A DNA stretch of 64,000 nt, taken from the NCBI GenBank assembly GCA_048499435.1, contig JASNZW010000009.1, positions 62,001 to 126,000 on the forward strand, written 5' to 3'. The translations under genes and the position numbers were made by a program. This document shows, in pieces, positions 17,205 to 25,790 of the stretch (positions within the stretch are counted from its first letter, which is position 1; every line of letters starts with the position of its first letter). Source of the DNA: DAOTWC01 sp048499435. Lineage in GTDB: Bacteria > Chloroflexota > Anaerolineae > Aggregatilineales > Phototrophicaceae. Below the pieces are notes generated by a model. That model worked only from the letters and a program-made list of their open reading frames with translations. It was not told where the DNA came from and did not search any database.

Positions 17205-19139
17205 TCAGCCGCCCACCAGCCACATAAACGCATACGGCCCCAGCGTCACCTGCGGCCCTGGCGGCAGCGGCACGCCCTTCACCAGGTCGCGCGCGCTGTC
17301 CAGCGCCACCGGCGTGTGCGCCAGCACAGCGCGGCTGACCGTCTGCGGGCGCTCAGCGAAATTCGCCAGCACCAGCAGCGCGCCGCTGCGCACATAGCCC
17401 AGCACGTGCGGGCTGCCGGTGTCGAAGAACGCCGTCTGCCCGCCGGCCAGCGCCGGCGTCCGCTGGCGCAGCGCGATCAGGTGCAGCAGCGCCAGGTACA
17501 GCGTGCCGGGGATCGTTTGCGGGTCGTGCCGCTGGCTGGCGCGCGCCCAGTCGAAGCGCGGGCGGTGCGCCCAGCGGCTGTCGCTGAAGCGCGCGTGATC
17601 GTGCTCGTAGCTGTAGTCGTTGAGCGTGGCGATCTCGTCGCCCAGGTACAGCAGCGGGATGCCGCCCGCGCTTAAGATCACGCTGTGGAGCAGCAGCAGG
17701 CGCGCCAGCGCGTGCTCGATATAAATTTCGTTCCCCAGCTTGAGCGCCTGCTCCAGCCCGGCCAGCGACGCCGCCGTCCCGGAAATGCGCATATCGAGCG
17801 TCTGCGGGTTGAAGTTGAACGGCAGGCCGGCGGCGAAGCTGCCCGAAAAGCGCCCGGTGTAGAAGGCGTTGAGGAACTGGCGGTGGTCGAAGCCGTTGAT
17901 GCCCACCGCCGCGGCGTCCTCGTCGGCGAAGCTCCAGCCGATATCGTCGTGGCCGCGCACGTAGTTCACCCAGGCGCAGCCCGGCGCGAGCGCGTAACGC
18001 GCGTGCAGCGCCTGGCGCAGCAGCGCGACCTCGCGCGTCGCCAGCGCCTCCCACAGCAGCGCCATCAGCGTCGGGTTGTACGACAGCGGGCACTCGTCGG
18101 CGCTGATATAGGCCGCCACCGCGTCCGGGTGGACGATGGCCTCGCTCTTAAAGACCAGCGCCGGGGCGGCGATGCGCGCCAGCGCGTTGAACGCCTGGAT
18201 CACCTGGTGCGCCTGCGGCAGGTTCTCGCAGGCCGTGCCCATCTGCTTCCAGATAAAGGCCACCGCGTCCAGCCGCAGCACCTCGACGCCCTGGTTGGCC
18301 AGGAACAGCATCTCGCCCAGCATGGCGGTGAACACCGCCGGGTTGGCGTAGTTCAGGTCCCACTGGTAGCTGTGGAACGTGGTCCACACCCACTTTCTGA
18401 GCGCCGCGTTGTAGGTGAAGCTGCCGGGGGCCTGGTCAGGGAAGATTTCGCGCAGGTGGCGCTCGTACTGGTCGGGCAGCGTGCGGTCGTCGAACAGCAG
18501 GTAGTACGCCTGGTAATCGGCGTCGCCGGCCAGCGCGCGCTGCGCCCAGGGGTGATCGTCCGCCGTGTGGTTGAACACGAAGTCCAGCACCAGGCTGATG
18601 CCGGCGGCGCGCAGGTCCGCCGCCAGCGCGCCGAGCTGCGCCAGCGTGCCCAGGCGCGGGTCAACAGCGCGGTAGTCGCTGACGGCGTAGCCGCCGTCGT
18701 TCTGGCCGGGCGGCGTTTTAAACAGCGGCATCAGGTGCAGGTACGTCAGGCCCAGTTCCTGAAAGTAGGGGATGCGCGCGCGCACGCCGTCCAGGTCGCC
18801 GGCGAACCGATCCACATAGCACGCGCCGCCCAGCATCTGCTCGCTCTGGAACCACAGCGGGGCGCGCTGGCGGCGGCGGTCGAGCGCCTTCAGCGCCGGC
18901 GGGCGGTCGGCATAGCTGCGCGCCACCACCCGCAGGATTTCCTCCAGGTGGTAGAAGAAATCGTACTGCTGGCCGTAGAGCGCGTGCAGCAGGCCGAAGG
19001 CGCGCGGAAAGTGCGCGTCCAGGCGGGCGGCCAGCGCCGGGCGCGCGCTGCGCGGGACCAGCTTCTCGACGCGCGGCAGCAGGCGCGCCAGCGTGCGCCG
19101 CGCCTCGCGTTCGGTCCAGGATGCGCTGTTGTCCGGCAT
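17205..19139 (-). CDS. ams: Amylosucrase (GH13 glucansucrase)
   Basis: Amylosucrase makes alpha-1,4-glucan from sucrose with release of fructose. The 644 residues match the family length of about 640. Following a helical N-terminal domain, the GH13 barrel shows YFQELGLTYLHLMPLF, DFVFNHTADDHPW, the nucleophile in VEVLRLDAVAFIWK (D291), the acid/base in LVFKSEAIV (E333), and VRGHDDIGW (D398). These sit five residues later than D286, E328 and D393 of the Neisseria enzyme. The C-terminal domain carries SDSRWAHRPRFDWARA, typical of amylosucrases. A sucrose hydrolase is the nearest alternative. I start at the ATG at 19139, which has GAGAG upstream; a GTG at 19145 would add two residues. It follows the RDD gene with an 10-base gap and is probably in its operon. 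No signal peptide is present. Confidence 0.9.
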   Translation of the reverse strand: MPDNSASWTEREARRTLARLLPRVEKLVPRSARPALAARLDAHFPRAFGLLHALYGQQYDFFYHLEEILRVVARSYADRPPALKALDRRRQRAPLWFQSEQMLGGACYVDRFAGDLDGVRARIPYFQELGLTYLHLMPLFKTPPGQNDGGYAVSDYRAVDPRLGTLAQLGALAADLRAAGISLVLDFVFNHTADDHPWAQRALAGDADYQAYYLLFDDRTLPDQYERHLREIFPDQAPGSFTYNAALRKWVWTTFHSYQWDLNYANPAVFTAMLGEMLFLANQGVEVLRLDAVAFIWKQMGTACENLPQAHQVIQAFNALARIAAPALVFKSEAIVHPDAVAAYISADECPLSYNPTLMALLWEALATREVALLRQALHARYALAPGCAWVNYVRGHDDIGWSFADEDAAAVGINGFDHRQFLNAFYTGRFSGSFAAGLPFNFNPQTLDMRISGTAASLAGLEQALKLGNEIYIEHALARLLLLHSVILSAGGIPLLYLGDEIATLNDYSYEHDHARFSDSRWAHRPRFDWARASQRHDPQTIPGTLYLALLHLIALRQRTPALAGGQTAFFDTGSPHVLGYVRSGALLVLANFAERPQTVSRAVLAHTPVALDSARDLVKGVPLPPGPQVTLGPYAFMWLVGG

Positions 19140-19149
19140 AGGCACACTC

Positions 19150-19713
19150 TCAGGGGGTCGGGCGCAGGTCGCCGCCGGGCGGGCGCACGCGCGCCCGCGC
19201 CTGGCGCAGGCGGCGGAACGCCTGGCCCTGCTCGCCGTCCCAGACGTAGATCACGACGGTGCGCGCCAGCTTGTCGTGCCAGGTCTGGCGGCGGTTGTCC
19301 ACCAGCGCCCAGGCAAAGCCCAGCAGCAGGAAAGCCGACACGAAATAGCCCAGGTAGCGGATGATGGCGTGCTTCAGCGTGACGCGCGCGCCGTTCAGCC
19401 GGACGACGCGCACGCCCAGCAGCATCTTGCCCGGCGTCTGGCCGATAAGCGTGAGGAAGAACACCTCGTACAGCGGCGGCAGCCACAGCGCGAGCAGGAT
19501 CAGCACCACCGTCCGGCCCTGCTGGAGGAAGTCCGCTATGCTGGCGCTGAGCGAGAAGCGGCCCAGCAGGGAATCGAGCAGCAGCTGCGACGCGGTGTTG
19601 GTGACGACGACGGCGGCGCTGAGCACCACAATGTCCGTGAGCAGCGCCAGCAGGCGCGTGACAACGCCGGCGTACTCGCCTTTGAGCGAGCCGGCGGGCG
19701 GCGCGGGCGTCAT
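19150..19713 (-). CDS. RDD-family integral membrane protein
   Basis: The 187-residue protein has three or four hydrophobic segments: residues 18-45 (TRLLALLTDIVVLSAAVVV), 68-90, and 118-140 (YLGYFVSAFLLLGFAWALVD). The RDD-family features are the short arginine/aspartate motif in the first segment (VVTRLLALLTDIVV) and the GQTPGKMLLGVRVVRLNG loop before the last segment, with a TWHDKLARTVVIYV ending. The C-terminal 25 residues are basic and cytoplasmic. RDD proteins are poorly understood; some affect transport or membrane stress. Its ATG overlaps the stop of the gene upstream in an ATGA junction (19710-19713), which indicates translational coupling. Confidence 0.85.
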   Translation of the reverse strand: MTPAPPAGSLKGEYAGVVTRLLALLTDIVVLSAAVVVTNTASQLLLDSLLGRFSLSASIADFLQQGRTVVLILLALWLPPLYEVFFLTLIGQTPGKMLLGVRVVRLNGARVTLKHAIIRYLGYFVSAFLLLGFAWALVDNRRQTWHDKLARTVVIYVWDGEQGQAFRRLRQARARVRPPGGDLRPTP

Positions 19714-20498
19714 AGGGTTTCGTCCACGCCGTCGTGAAACAGGCTGCTCAGCGGCGACGGCGGCAGGTCGCGGCGCGGCGTGCGCCGCAGCAGCCGCCGG
19801 ATGACGGACTCGGCGCTGGCGTCCAGGTCAACGGTGGTCTGGCGGAAGCGGTTCTGCACCTCCGTTGCCAGGCTCACGCTCTGCGACTGCACCAGCGCCA
19901 TCAGCTCCGGGTTTTCGGCCAGGTAGCTGATGAAGTCGTCCAGCGCCTCGGCGTAGACGCGCTCGGCCAGCAGGCGGCTGTGCTGTTCCTCGTGCTGGCC
20001 CAGGCGCGCCAGTTGAGCGGTGCGCTCGGCGCTGCGCTCCAGCCACTCATCCGCCTGCGCCAGCAGCGGCGCGGTCAGCGGGCGCAGCAGCGGGCTGTCC
20101 AGCAGCGGCCCCAGGCGCGCCAGCGCGCCGCCGCCGGCGCTCAGCAGGCCGTCGAGCAGCTCGTTCGCGCCTTTGCGCGCGCGGTCGTGCGCCTCAAAAA
20201 GCAGGCCGATCAGCGCGTAGCGCAGCACGTCGGCCTCGCTGGCCGGCTCGGCGGCGGGCGCGGACGGCGCGGCGCGCAGCGCCGTTTCCCAGGCGCGCAG
20301 CCGCCGCTGGAGTTCGTCGGCGCTCAGCAGGGCGGAACCAACCAGCAGGCGCACGAGCGCGCGGCTGATGTCTACCGCGTCGGGGGCGGCGGGGTCAGCG
20401 GTGATTGGGTCAGCGGCAGCCGGCGGGCGCGGCGCGGCGCTCGCGTGGTAGGGCGCGTCCAGCGGGACAACCGGCGGCTTCTTTGGGTTGACGTACAT
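19710..20498 (-). CDS. Helical protein of unknown function, first gene of the RDD/amylosucrase operon
   Basis: I do not recognise this 262-residue protein. It starts MYVNPKKPPVVPLDAPYH at the ATG at 20498, with AGGAG nine bases upstream; the frame extends to 20648 only through repeat sequence. After a Pro/Ala-rich N-terminal 45 residues it is almost wholly helical: VDISRALVRLLVGSALLSAD, a central hydrophobic hairpin near DGLLSAGGGALARLGPLLDS, and a C-terminal half with DDFISYLAENPELMALVQSQ and SVSLATEVQNRFRQTTVDLD. The C-terminal block resembles a membrane-associated or partner-binding region of Chloroflexota proteins often found with RDD proteins, but that is an impression only. Coupling to the RDD gene suggests that the two products work together at the membrane. 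Confidence 0.7.
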   Translation of the reverse strand: MYVNPKKPPVVPLDAPYHASAAPRPPAAADPITADPAAPDAVDISRALVRLLVGSALLSADELQRRLRAWETALRAAPSAPAAEPASEADVLRYALIGLLFEAHDRARKGANELLDGLLSAGGGALARLGPLLDSPLLRPLTAPLLAQADEWLERSAERTAQLARLGQHEEQHSRLLAERVYAEALDDFISYLAENPELMALVQSQSVSLATEVQNRFRQTTVDLDASAESVIRRLLRRTPRRDLPPSPLSSLFHDGVDETL

Positions 20499-20579
20499 GG
20501 GCGGGCGCTCCTGCGCTGGCTGGCCATCAGCAGCAAGTGTAGCGCGTTTTGGCCGCCGCCCCAACGGATCCGCGCGGCG

Positions 20580-21056
20580 GCCGCAAGTCCCCTCTCCTAT
20601 GGAGAGGGGATTTAGGGGTGAGGTCACCCCGGCCGCACGAAACCTCACCCCCCGGCCCCCTCTCCGTGGGGAGAGGGGGAGACAAGCAGGCCCGGCTGCA
20701 AGTCCCCTCTCCTATGGAGAGGGGATTTAGGGGTGAGGTCACCCCCGGCCACACGCAACCTCACCCCCCGGCCCCCTCTCCATGGGGAGAGGGGGAGACA
20801 AGCAGGCCCGGCAGCAAGTCCCCTCTCCTATGGAGAGGGGATTTAGGGGTGAGGTGCGCAACCTCACCCCCCGGCCACACGCAACCTCACCCCCCGGCCC
20901 CCTCTCCGTGGGGAGAGGGGGAGACAAGCAGGCCCGGCAGCAAGTCCCCTCTCCTATGGAGAGGGGATTTAGGGGTGAGGTTTCTGCAGGGATTTAGGGG
21001 TGCGGTTTCTGCAGGGCTTTAGGCGTGCGGTTTCTGCAGGGCTTTAGGGGTGCGGT
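20580..21056. repeat. Palindromic repeat array with degenerate tail
   Basis: Four hairpin-pair units in tandem, each separated by ACCCCGGCC-type half-units, then three 22-base tail copies whose end has drifted to GGGGTGCGGT. The spacer here is GACAAGCAGGCCCGGC, different from most other blocks, so the array probably grew by local duplication. Confidence 0.9.
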
Positions 21057-21152
21057 CACAGCGTCCTGCTTGACTCGCTGCGGCGTTTTATCGTAAGATG
21101 AATTTAAATAATAATGGAATTGTAAGTATGTCTGTGCTTATGGTATTACTGA

Positions 21153-21497
21153 ATGAGTGACGACGACCGCTTCAACGGCGGCGAATCAGCGATCGCGCGC
21201 GCTTTCGGCGCCCAGGTGGCGACGGCGCGCCCCGAACACGGGCTGTACCTGGTGGTCGGGCGCGGGCAGTCCCCCTTTACCGTCGTGCGCAGCGCCGGCG
21301 GCACCCCCCTGCTCCAGTTCCCGCGCAGCTTCGCGCTGCTGGCCCTGCTGCGTTTTGAAACCTTTCTGGCCCTGCGCGGCCACCCGCGTCTGCAGCATAT
21401 CGGGCCGGTGACGCTAGACCACGCACGGTTTGAACAGTTCGCGACGGCGGCCGGGCTGGACCTGGCGCCAGACCCGGAGGAACAGCCCCCTCGATAA
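21153..21497 (+). CDS. Small protein of unknown function
   Basis: A 114-residue soluble protein I do not recognise. It has a strand-rich centre (HGLYLVVGRGQSPFTVVRSA) and an amphipathic helix SFALLALLRFETFLALRGH, and ends with an acidic, proline-rich tail. There is no good ribosome site before the ATG at 21153, but the AT-rich 21070-21150 segment before it could hold a promoter. It is 67 bases upstream of the operon that starts at 21565 and reads in the same direction, so it may be part of it. Codon use matches a real gene. Confidence 0.55.
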   Translation: MSDDDRFNGGESAIARAFGAQVATARPEHGLYLVVGRGQSPFTVVRSAGGTPLLQFPRSFALLALLRFETFLALRGHPRLQHIGPVTLDHARFEQFATAAGLDLAPDPEEQPPR

Positions 21498-21564
21498 ACA
21501 TACGCCCGGCGCATTTATGAATCGTGGCGCCATTGTTCGCTTGTGGGAATGAGGAGAAAAGCAA

Positions 21565-22104
21565 ATGGCACGTATGAGTGTAGGGCAGGAACTGCTGGAC
21601 GTACCGTTTCCGGAAATGGTCCTCAAACTCGCGCTAGGCATCGCCGATGCACAGCGCGCGCTGGACGAAAGCTCGGTTGAGACGGCGGTCGCGCTGGCCG
21701 AAACCGAGGTCCCGCTGGTGCTGGCCGTCACGCAGACGATCGCCGCTGACGGCACGGTGAGCTTCACCAGCGCCGACCCGGTGGACGTGTCGCTGCTGCA
21801 GATCGGCCTGCTGCCCACCTTCTATCAGTTCAGCGAATCCACTATCGAAGTGACGATGGACATCAAGACCACCACATCGTCAGAAACCAACGTCAAGGTG
21901 AGCGCCAAAGCGAAGGTCGGCTTTGCCTGCTGGAGCGCGTCGGTCAGCGTGGACGTGTCGCACAACCGCAAGTACGGCAAGGAAGTGCGGGGGACCAGCC
22001 GCCTGTTTACCCGGCTGGTGCCGGTCCCGCCGCCGCCGCGCATCGCGCCGGAGCTGATTGTGGTGGACAACCGCCCGACGACACCGCCCGCGCCGCCGGC
22101 CTAA
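21565..22104 (+). CDS. Unknown protein, paralogue A of a duplicated pair
   Basis: This 179-residue protein is homologous to the next gene. Shared blocks are IADAQRALDESSVETAVALA (residues 26-45), the TIAADGTVSFT strand, and VSLLQIGLLPTFYQFSE with IEVTMDIK. The layout of an N-terminal helix, then strands around PTFYQFSE and EVTMDIK, recalls DUF2589-like proteins, but I cannot confirm this. The C-terminus is proline-rich (RLVPVPPPPRIAPEL). No signal peptide or membrane segment is seen. The ribosome site GAGGAG lies about ten bases before the ATG. It begins a tight operon of four genes (gaps of 17 and 20 bases, then an eight-base overlap). Confidence 0.7.
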   Translation: MARMSVGQELLDVPFPEMVLKLALGIADAQRALDESSVETAVALAETEVPLVLAVTQTIAADGTVSFTSADPVDVSLLQIGLLPTFYQFSESTIEVTMDIKTTTSSETNVKVSAKAKVGFACWSASVSVDVSHNRKYGKEVRGTSRLFTRLVPVPPPPRIAPELIVVDNRPTTPPAPPA

Positions 22105-22121
22105 CCGGAAGGGGATAACCG

Positions 22122-22676
22122 ATGGTATTCCCCGGCAGCATCAGGGAGAGACTGACCGCCTTCCGCCCGCCGATTGTCCAGCCGGAAGTGCCGGTCCGCG
22201 AGACGCCGTCCGCGTCCTTTGGCGATCTGGTTCGCATGCTGGCCGAGGGCATCGCTGATGCCCAGGCCAGCCTGAATCAGTCGTCGGTGGAGCAGGTGGT
22301 CGCGCTGGCCAACACGCGGGTGCAGGTGGTCTCCAGCATCACGGAAACGATCGCCGCTGACGGCAGCGTCACCTACACCAACGGGCCGCTGCGCGAGGTC
22401 TCGCTGCTGGACCTGGGCGTCACGCCCACCTTCTACCAGTTTTCCGAGGCGAAGGTGGAAGTGACGATGGACATCAAGATCGTCGAGAACGTGACTGAAT
22501 CCGGCACGACACCGCGGCGCTACAGCCTGTTTGCCGAGACCGCCGGCGTGCGCTTCGAGCGCAAGCTCAACCGCGACGTGACGGTCGCCTCCAAGCTGAC
22601 GGCGACGCTGGTGCCCGTGCCCATGCCGATCCGGCTGGAGCCGGCGCGCGCCACCGTGACACCTGAACCGTCGTAG
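22122..22676 (+). CDS. Unknown protein, paralogue B of a duplicated pair
   Basis: A 184-residue paralogue of the preceding gene: IADAQASLNQSSVEQVVALA, TIAADGSVTYT, VSLLDLGVTPTFYQFSE and VEVTMDIK align with it without gaps. It has a longer N-terminal extension rich in Pro and Arg (residues 1-35) and a different middle, where the upstream paralogue has a cysteine-containing amphipathic region (VGFACWSASVSV). The duplicated design suggests a hetero-oligomer or two subunits of an assembly. The ribosome site is GGAAGGGG. No function is assigned. Confidence 0.7.
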   Translation: MVFPGSIRERLTAFRPPIVQPEVPVRETPSASFGDLVRMLAEGIADAQASLNQSSVEQVVALANTRVQVVSSITETIAADGSVTYTNGPLREVSLLDLGVTPTFYQFSEAKVEVTMDIKIVENVTESGTTPRRYSLFAETAGVRFERKLNRDVTVASKLTATLVPVPMPIRLEPARATVTPEPS

Positions 22677-22696
22677 TAGGCCGGAGGAAACAGTTT

Positions 22697-23206
22697 ATGG
22701 CCGCCAATAAGCCAACGAACGAAGCCGATCTGCGCGGGTTTCTCGAAGCGGCGGGGCGCTCGCTGGCCGAAGCGCAGGGCACGCTGGGCGGCACGCTGGA
22801 ACAGCGGCCCGCCGCGCTGGTGATCGCCAACGCGGAGCTGGAGGTCAGGACCGCCCTGAAGTCCGACAGCAGCGGCGGGCTGACCGTCCAGCCGATTTCG
22901 GCGGAAGACCTGGCCCGCAGCAACATTGACGCCGCCGCGCTGTCAACGGTGCGGGTGAATTTTGTCGCCACCCTGCCGGACCTGACGCCGGCGGCTGCGC
23001 CAACGCGCCAGCCGGCGGACGTGGCCGACGAAGTGCGCCAGCGCCCGGACGTGGTGCAGCTTGACCGCATCCTGGGCGGCCTGACGATGAACGCGATCTA
23101 TATCCCGCAGTCGCAGCGCTGGCTGGTCACGGCCCAGGACCCCAAGGGGCGGGTCGTGCGCGAGGTGGTGCTGCCCGACGCACAGAAGGGAGGTTCCGGT
23201 GGCTGA
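22697..23206 (+). CDS. Unknown protein in the paralogue operon
   Basis: A 169-residue soluble protein. The N-terminal helix (ADLRGFLEAAGRSLAEAQGT) is followed by strands ALVIANAELEVRTAL and VRVNFVATLPD, a plan similar to its two upstream neighbours though the sequences differ. The C-terminal half has DRILGGLTMNAIYIPQSQRW and a glycine-rich end. GGAGGA precedes the ATG. It overlaps the start of the coiled-coil gene by eight bases, a sign of coupled translation. I do not recognise the family; a relation to helix-plus-strand accessory domains found beside other effectors is only a guess. Confidence 0.68.
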   Translation: MAANKPTNEADLRGFLEAAGRSLAEAQGTLGGTLEQRPAALVIANAELEVRTALKSDSSGGLTVQPISAEDLARSNIDAAALSTVRVNFVATLPDLTPAAAPTRQPADVADEVRQRPDVVQLDRILGGLTMNAIYIPQSQRWLVTAQDPKGRVVREVVLPDAQKGGSGG

Positions 23207-24275
23207 GGAACCCGATCCCAGAGATATACAGCGGCTGCAGGCGCTGCAAAAACGGCTGGACGACGCCCGCGAAACCGGCAAGGCGCTGACCACCGAGCGC
23301 AACGAGCTGCGTAAACGCCTGGCCGACACAGAAAAGGCGCTGACCAAAGCGCAGGCAGAGGCGGACACCAACCGCAGCGAGGGCGAGCAGCTGCGCGCCG
23401 CGCTGGAAGAAATCCTGGTCAGCCTGGGCGTGAGGCCGCCCGCGCGCGGCGGCGCCCCGGCGCTGATCGAGGCGCTGCAAAAGGCGCTGGCGGCGCTGCG
23501 CGAACGGCTGGAGGCCGCCGAGCAGCGCGCCGCCCAGCTCGCGGCGGCGCTTAAAGAGGCGGAGGCGCGCGCCGCCGCCGCCGAACAGCGCGTCGCCGAG
23601 GTCGACAAGGTGCTGGAACAACTGCGCGAGCAGCTCGCGCGGCTGGAGCAGCAGATCAAGGAACAGGTGCGCGCCGCCGAACAGCGCGCGGAACAGGCCG
23701 AGACCGCGCTGGCCGCGGCCCAGGCGACTATCAAGGCGCTGGAGGGCGGCGAGGCGACGATCAACGAGCTGCTGGCGGAGAACCGCCGGCTGGCCGAACA
23801 GCTCGACGCCTTCAGCGGCGACCTGGGCCGGCTGCGCACGGCTGCTGACGAGGCGAGCGCGGCGGCCAGCGCGGCGCACGCCGCCGCCGACGCCGCCAAC
23901 ACGGCGCGCGCGGCTGTGGAGAAAACGCTGGCCACTACCCAGGCGGAGCGGGCGCGGCTTCAGGACCAGGTGACGCTGCTCAGCGGGCAGATCAGTGACG
24001 CCGGGCAGACGCCGTTCCTCACCGCCGATCAGGTGGCGGGGATGCTGGACGGGCTGGTCAAGCAGATCAACCTGGGCGGCGGCGGGCTGGTGGTGCGCGA
24101 CGGGCAGGTGAACCTGAAGGTCGGGTTCGGCGCGGCGGGCGAACACGTCGGCTTTGTTATCCCCACGCCGGAACAGGCCACTTCGATCAAGGACGGCCTG
24201 CACGAGGTCACGCTGCGCTTTGATCGCAGCCTGGGGGACGTCGCTAAGGCCAGCCTGACGGGGCCTCGCCCCTAG
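23199..24275 (+). CDS. Long coiled-coil protein with a C-terminal globular domain
   Basis: The 358-residue protein starts with a GTG at 23199 (ribosome site GAAGGGAGG). Residues 8-75 and 95-270 are heptad-patterned, very rich in Ala, Glu, Gln and Arg (for example RLEAAEQRAAQLAAALKEAE), and should form a rod. A break with a Pro/Gly run (VRPPARGGAP) divides the rod. The last 85 residues are globular: FLTADQVAGMLDGLVKQINL, then strand-rich LVVRDGQVNLKVGFGAAGEH and VIPTPEQATSIKDGLHEVTL. It resembles a scaffold or tether for the three upstream products. No signal peptide or membrane anchor is visible. Confidence 0.72.
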   Translation: MAEEPDPRDIQRLQALQKRLDDARETGKALTTERNELRKRLADTEKALTKAQAEADTNRSEGEQLRAALEEILVSLGVRPPARGGAPALIEALQKALAALRERLEAAEQRAAQLAAALKEAEARAAAAEQRVAEVDKVLEQLREQLARLEQQIKEQVRAAEQRAEQAETALAAAQATIKALEGGEATINELLAENRRLAEQLDAFSGDLGRLRTAADEASAAASAAHAAADAANTARAAVEKTLATTQAERARLQDQVTLLSGQISDAGQTPFLTADQVAGMLDGLVKQINLGGGGLVVRDGQVNLKVGFGAAGEHVGFVIPTPEQATSIKDGLHEVTLRFDRSLGDVAKASLTGPRP

Positions 24276-24564
24276 GTCCCCTCTCCATAAGAGAGGGGAC
24301 TTGCGGCCCGCTCCCCCTCTCCCCACGGAGAGGGGGCCGGGGGTGACCTCACCCCTAAATCCCCTCTCCATAAGAGAGGGGACTTGCGGCCTTCTCCCCC
24401 TCTCCCCATGGAGAGGGGGGCCGGGGGGTGAGGTTGCATCAGAGGGGCCGGGGGAACCTCACCCCTAAATCCCCTCTCCATAAGAGAGGGGACTTGCGGC
24501 CCGCTCCCCCTCTCCCCATGGAGAGGGGGCCGGGGGGTGAGGTTGCGTGGCCGGGGGGTGAGGT
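24275..24564. repeat. Palindromic repeat, three units
   Basis: Three units begin immediately after the stop codon of the coiled-coil gene. All carry the CCATAAGAGAGGGG variant of the first hairpin and a shortened spacer (GCGGCCCGCTCCCC or GCGGCCTTCTCCCC). Confidence 0.9.
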
Positions 24565-24674
24565 TGCTGGGGGCGGGGGACAAGGTTGCACCAGGGGGCA
24601 AGGGGGATGCGGTCGGTAGGGCTTCATGTCAATACAACAGCTTAATGAGCATTGTCCACACGTGGAGAGAAACT

Positions 24675-25163
24675 ATGTATGATGTGGTTGTTTTTCTGCA
24701 TGTTGTCGGGGTGTTCGGTTTTCTGCTTGCGCATGGCGTTTCGGTTGCCATGGCCTTTGCGCTGCAGCGCGAGCGGAAGCTGGAACGCATCCATGCCGTG
24801 CTCGATCTGTCGAGCGGCTCGTTTGGTGTGATGACTGTATCGCTGCTTCTGCTGCTTATCACCGGGATCATCGCCGGTATCATGGGAAACTGGTGGGGTC
24901 GCGGCTGGATATGGCTTTCGCTGGGGCTGCTGGTCGCGATTTGGATGATCATGGGCTTTTTCGGCTCGCGCCACTACGCCGGGATTCGCAAAGCCACTGG
25001 GTTCCCGTATCTGGAGTACGGGAAGCAGCGGCCTGCCGGCGAACCTGCCAGCCCGGAGGCGATGGCGGAGCTGCTGGCTCGCCCGCGCCCGATGCTGCTG
25101 GCTGTGACGGGGGTCGGCGGCCTGGTGATTATCCTGTGGCTGATGATGTTCAAACCGTTCTAA
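24675..25163 (+). CDS. Small integral membrane protein
   Basis: The 162-residue protein has four membrane segments: residues 3-25 (DVVVFLHVVGVFGFLLAHGV), about 48-68 (FGVMTVSLLLLLITGIIAGI), 77-95 (WIWLSLGLLVAIWMIMGFF) and 139-160. Its start, a histidine-bearing first helix and length resemble DUF2269-type or copper-resistance-D-like proteins. The ATG at 24675 has GGAGAG six bases upstream; the longer frame is repeat-derived. The first 36 bases of the gene and about 100 bases upstream are repeated at 25472-25601. No function can be assigned. Confidence 0.75.
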   Translation: MYDVVVFLHVVGVFGFLLAHGVSVAMAFALQRERKLERIHAVLDLSSGSFGVMTVSLLLLLITGIIAGIMGNWWGRGWIWLSLGLLVAIWMIMGFFGSRHYAGIRKATGFPYLEYGKQRPAGEPASPEAMAELLARPRPMLLAVTGVGGLVIILWLMMFKPF

Positions 25164-25180
25164 CGGGGAAGCAGCAGGGG

Positions 25181-25210
25181 GCCGCGCCGCTGAAGCGCTA
25201 ACGAAACCGC
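25181..25210. repeat. Second short repeat motif, copy 2
   Basis: Differs from the 12770 copy at two positions in 30. It lies 18 bases after a stop codon. Confidence 0.6.
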
Positions 25211-25230
25211 ACGCCTAAAGCGCCATAGAA

Positions 25231-25476
25231 ACCTCACCCCTAAATCCCCTCTCCGTAGGAGAGGGGACTTGCGACCGCGCGCCTTCTCCCCCTCTCCCCA
25301 TGGAGAGGGGGCCGGGGGGTGAGGTTGCGCTAACCTCACCCCTAAAGCGCCACAGAAACCTCACCCCTAAATCCCCTCTCCGTAGGAGAGGGGACTTGCG
25401 ACCGCGCGCTTGCTTGTCTCCCCCTCTCCCCATGGAGAGGGGGCCGGGGGGTGAGGTCGCGCAGGGGCCGGGGGGG
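25231..25476. repeat. Palindromic repeat, two units
   Basis: Two units with the CCGTAGGAG hairpin centre separated by a 40-base tail copy. The block ends in the left copy (25455-25476) of a 22-base exact direct repeat whose right copy is at 26681-26702. Confidence 0.88.
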
Positions 25477-25601
25477 ACAAGGCTGCACCAGGGCAAGGGG
25501 GATGCGGTCGGTAACCATGTCAATACAACAGCTTAATGAGCATTCACACGTGGAGAGCAGAAACTATGTATGATGTGGTTGTTTTTCTGCATGTTGTCGG
25601 G
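25472..25601 (+). pseudogene. Truncated second copy of the promoter and start of the membrane-protein gene
   Basis: This segment repeats about 24576-24710 with few differences, including the ribosome site and the codons for MYDVVVFLHVVG. Identity stops exactly at 25601, after which the frame meets TAA. It therefore encodes only a 13-residue remnant. The upstream sequence that may hold the promoter is intact. Confidence 0.8.
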
Positions 25602-25781
25602 TAAATTGGTTTCGGCCTTGCCGATGCCGCCGTAGACGACGAGGTCCTCGGGCCGCTCGGCCACCTCCGGGTCGAGGTTGTTCATCAGCATGCGGAGCGG
25701 CGCCTCGGTCAGCCAGCTCTTCGCGTTGAGCGCGGTGCCGCGCGGCGCTCGGATCGCCCGGGCGGTGCTCGTCTCAGCCAT
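25602..25781 (-). pseudogene. hutU: Urocanate hydratase, N-terminal stub only
   Basis: The frame from the ATG at 25781 gives about 56 residues that match the start of urocanase, an enzyme of histidine degradation: IRAPRGTALNAKSWLTEAPL, RMLMNNLDPEVAERPEDLVV and YGGIGKA. At about 25613 homology ends (family members continue with ARNWEC-like sequence) and the frame runs into the duplicated segment on the opposite strand. The remaining 500 residues are missing, so it is a fragment. A GAGG ribosome site and a nine-base gap to the dioxygenase gene show that the two genes were an operon in their source genome. Confidence 0.82.
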
Positions 25782-25790
25782 GGCGTTGCC

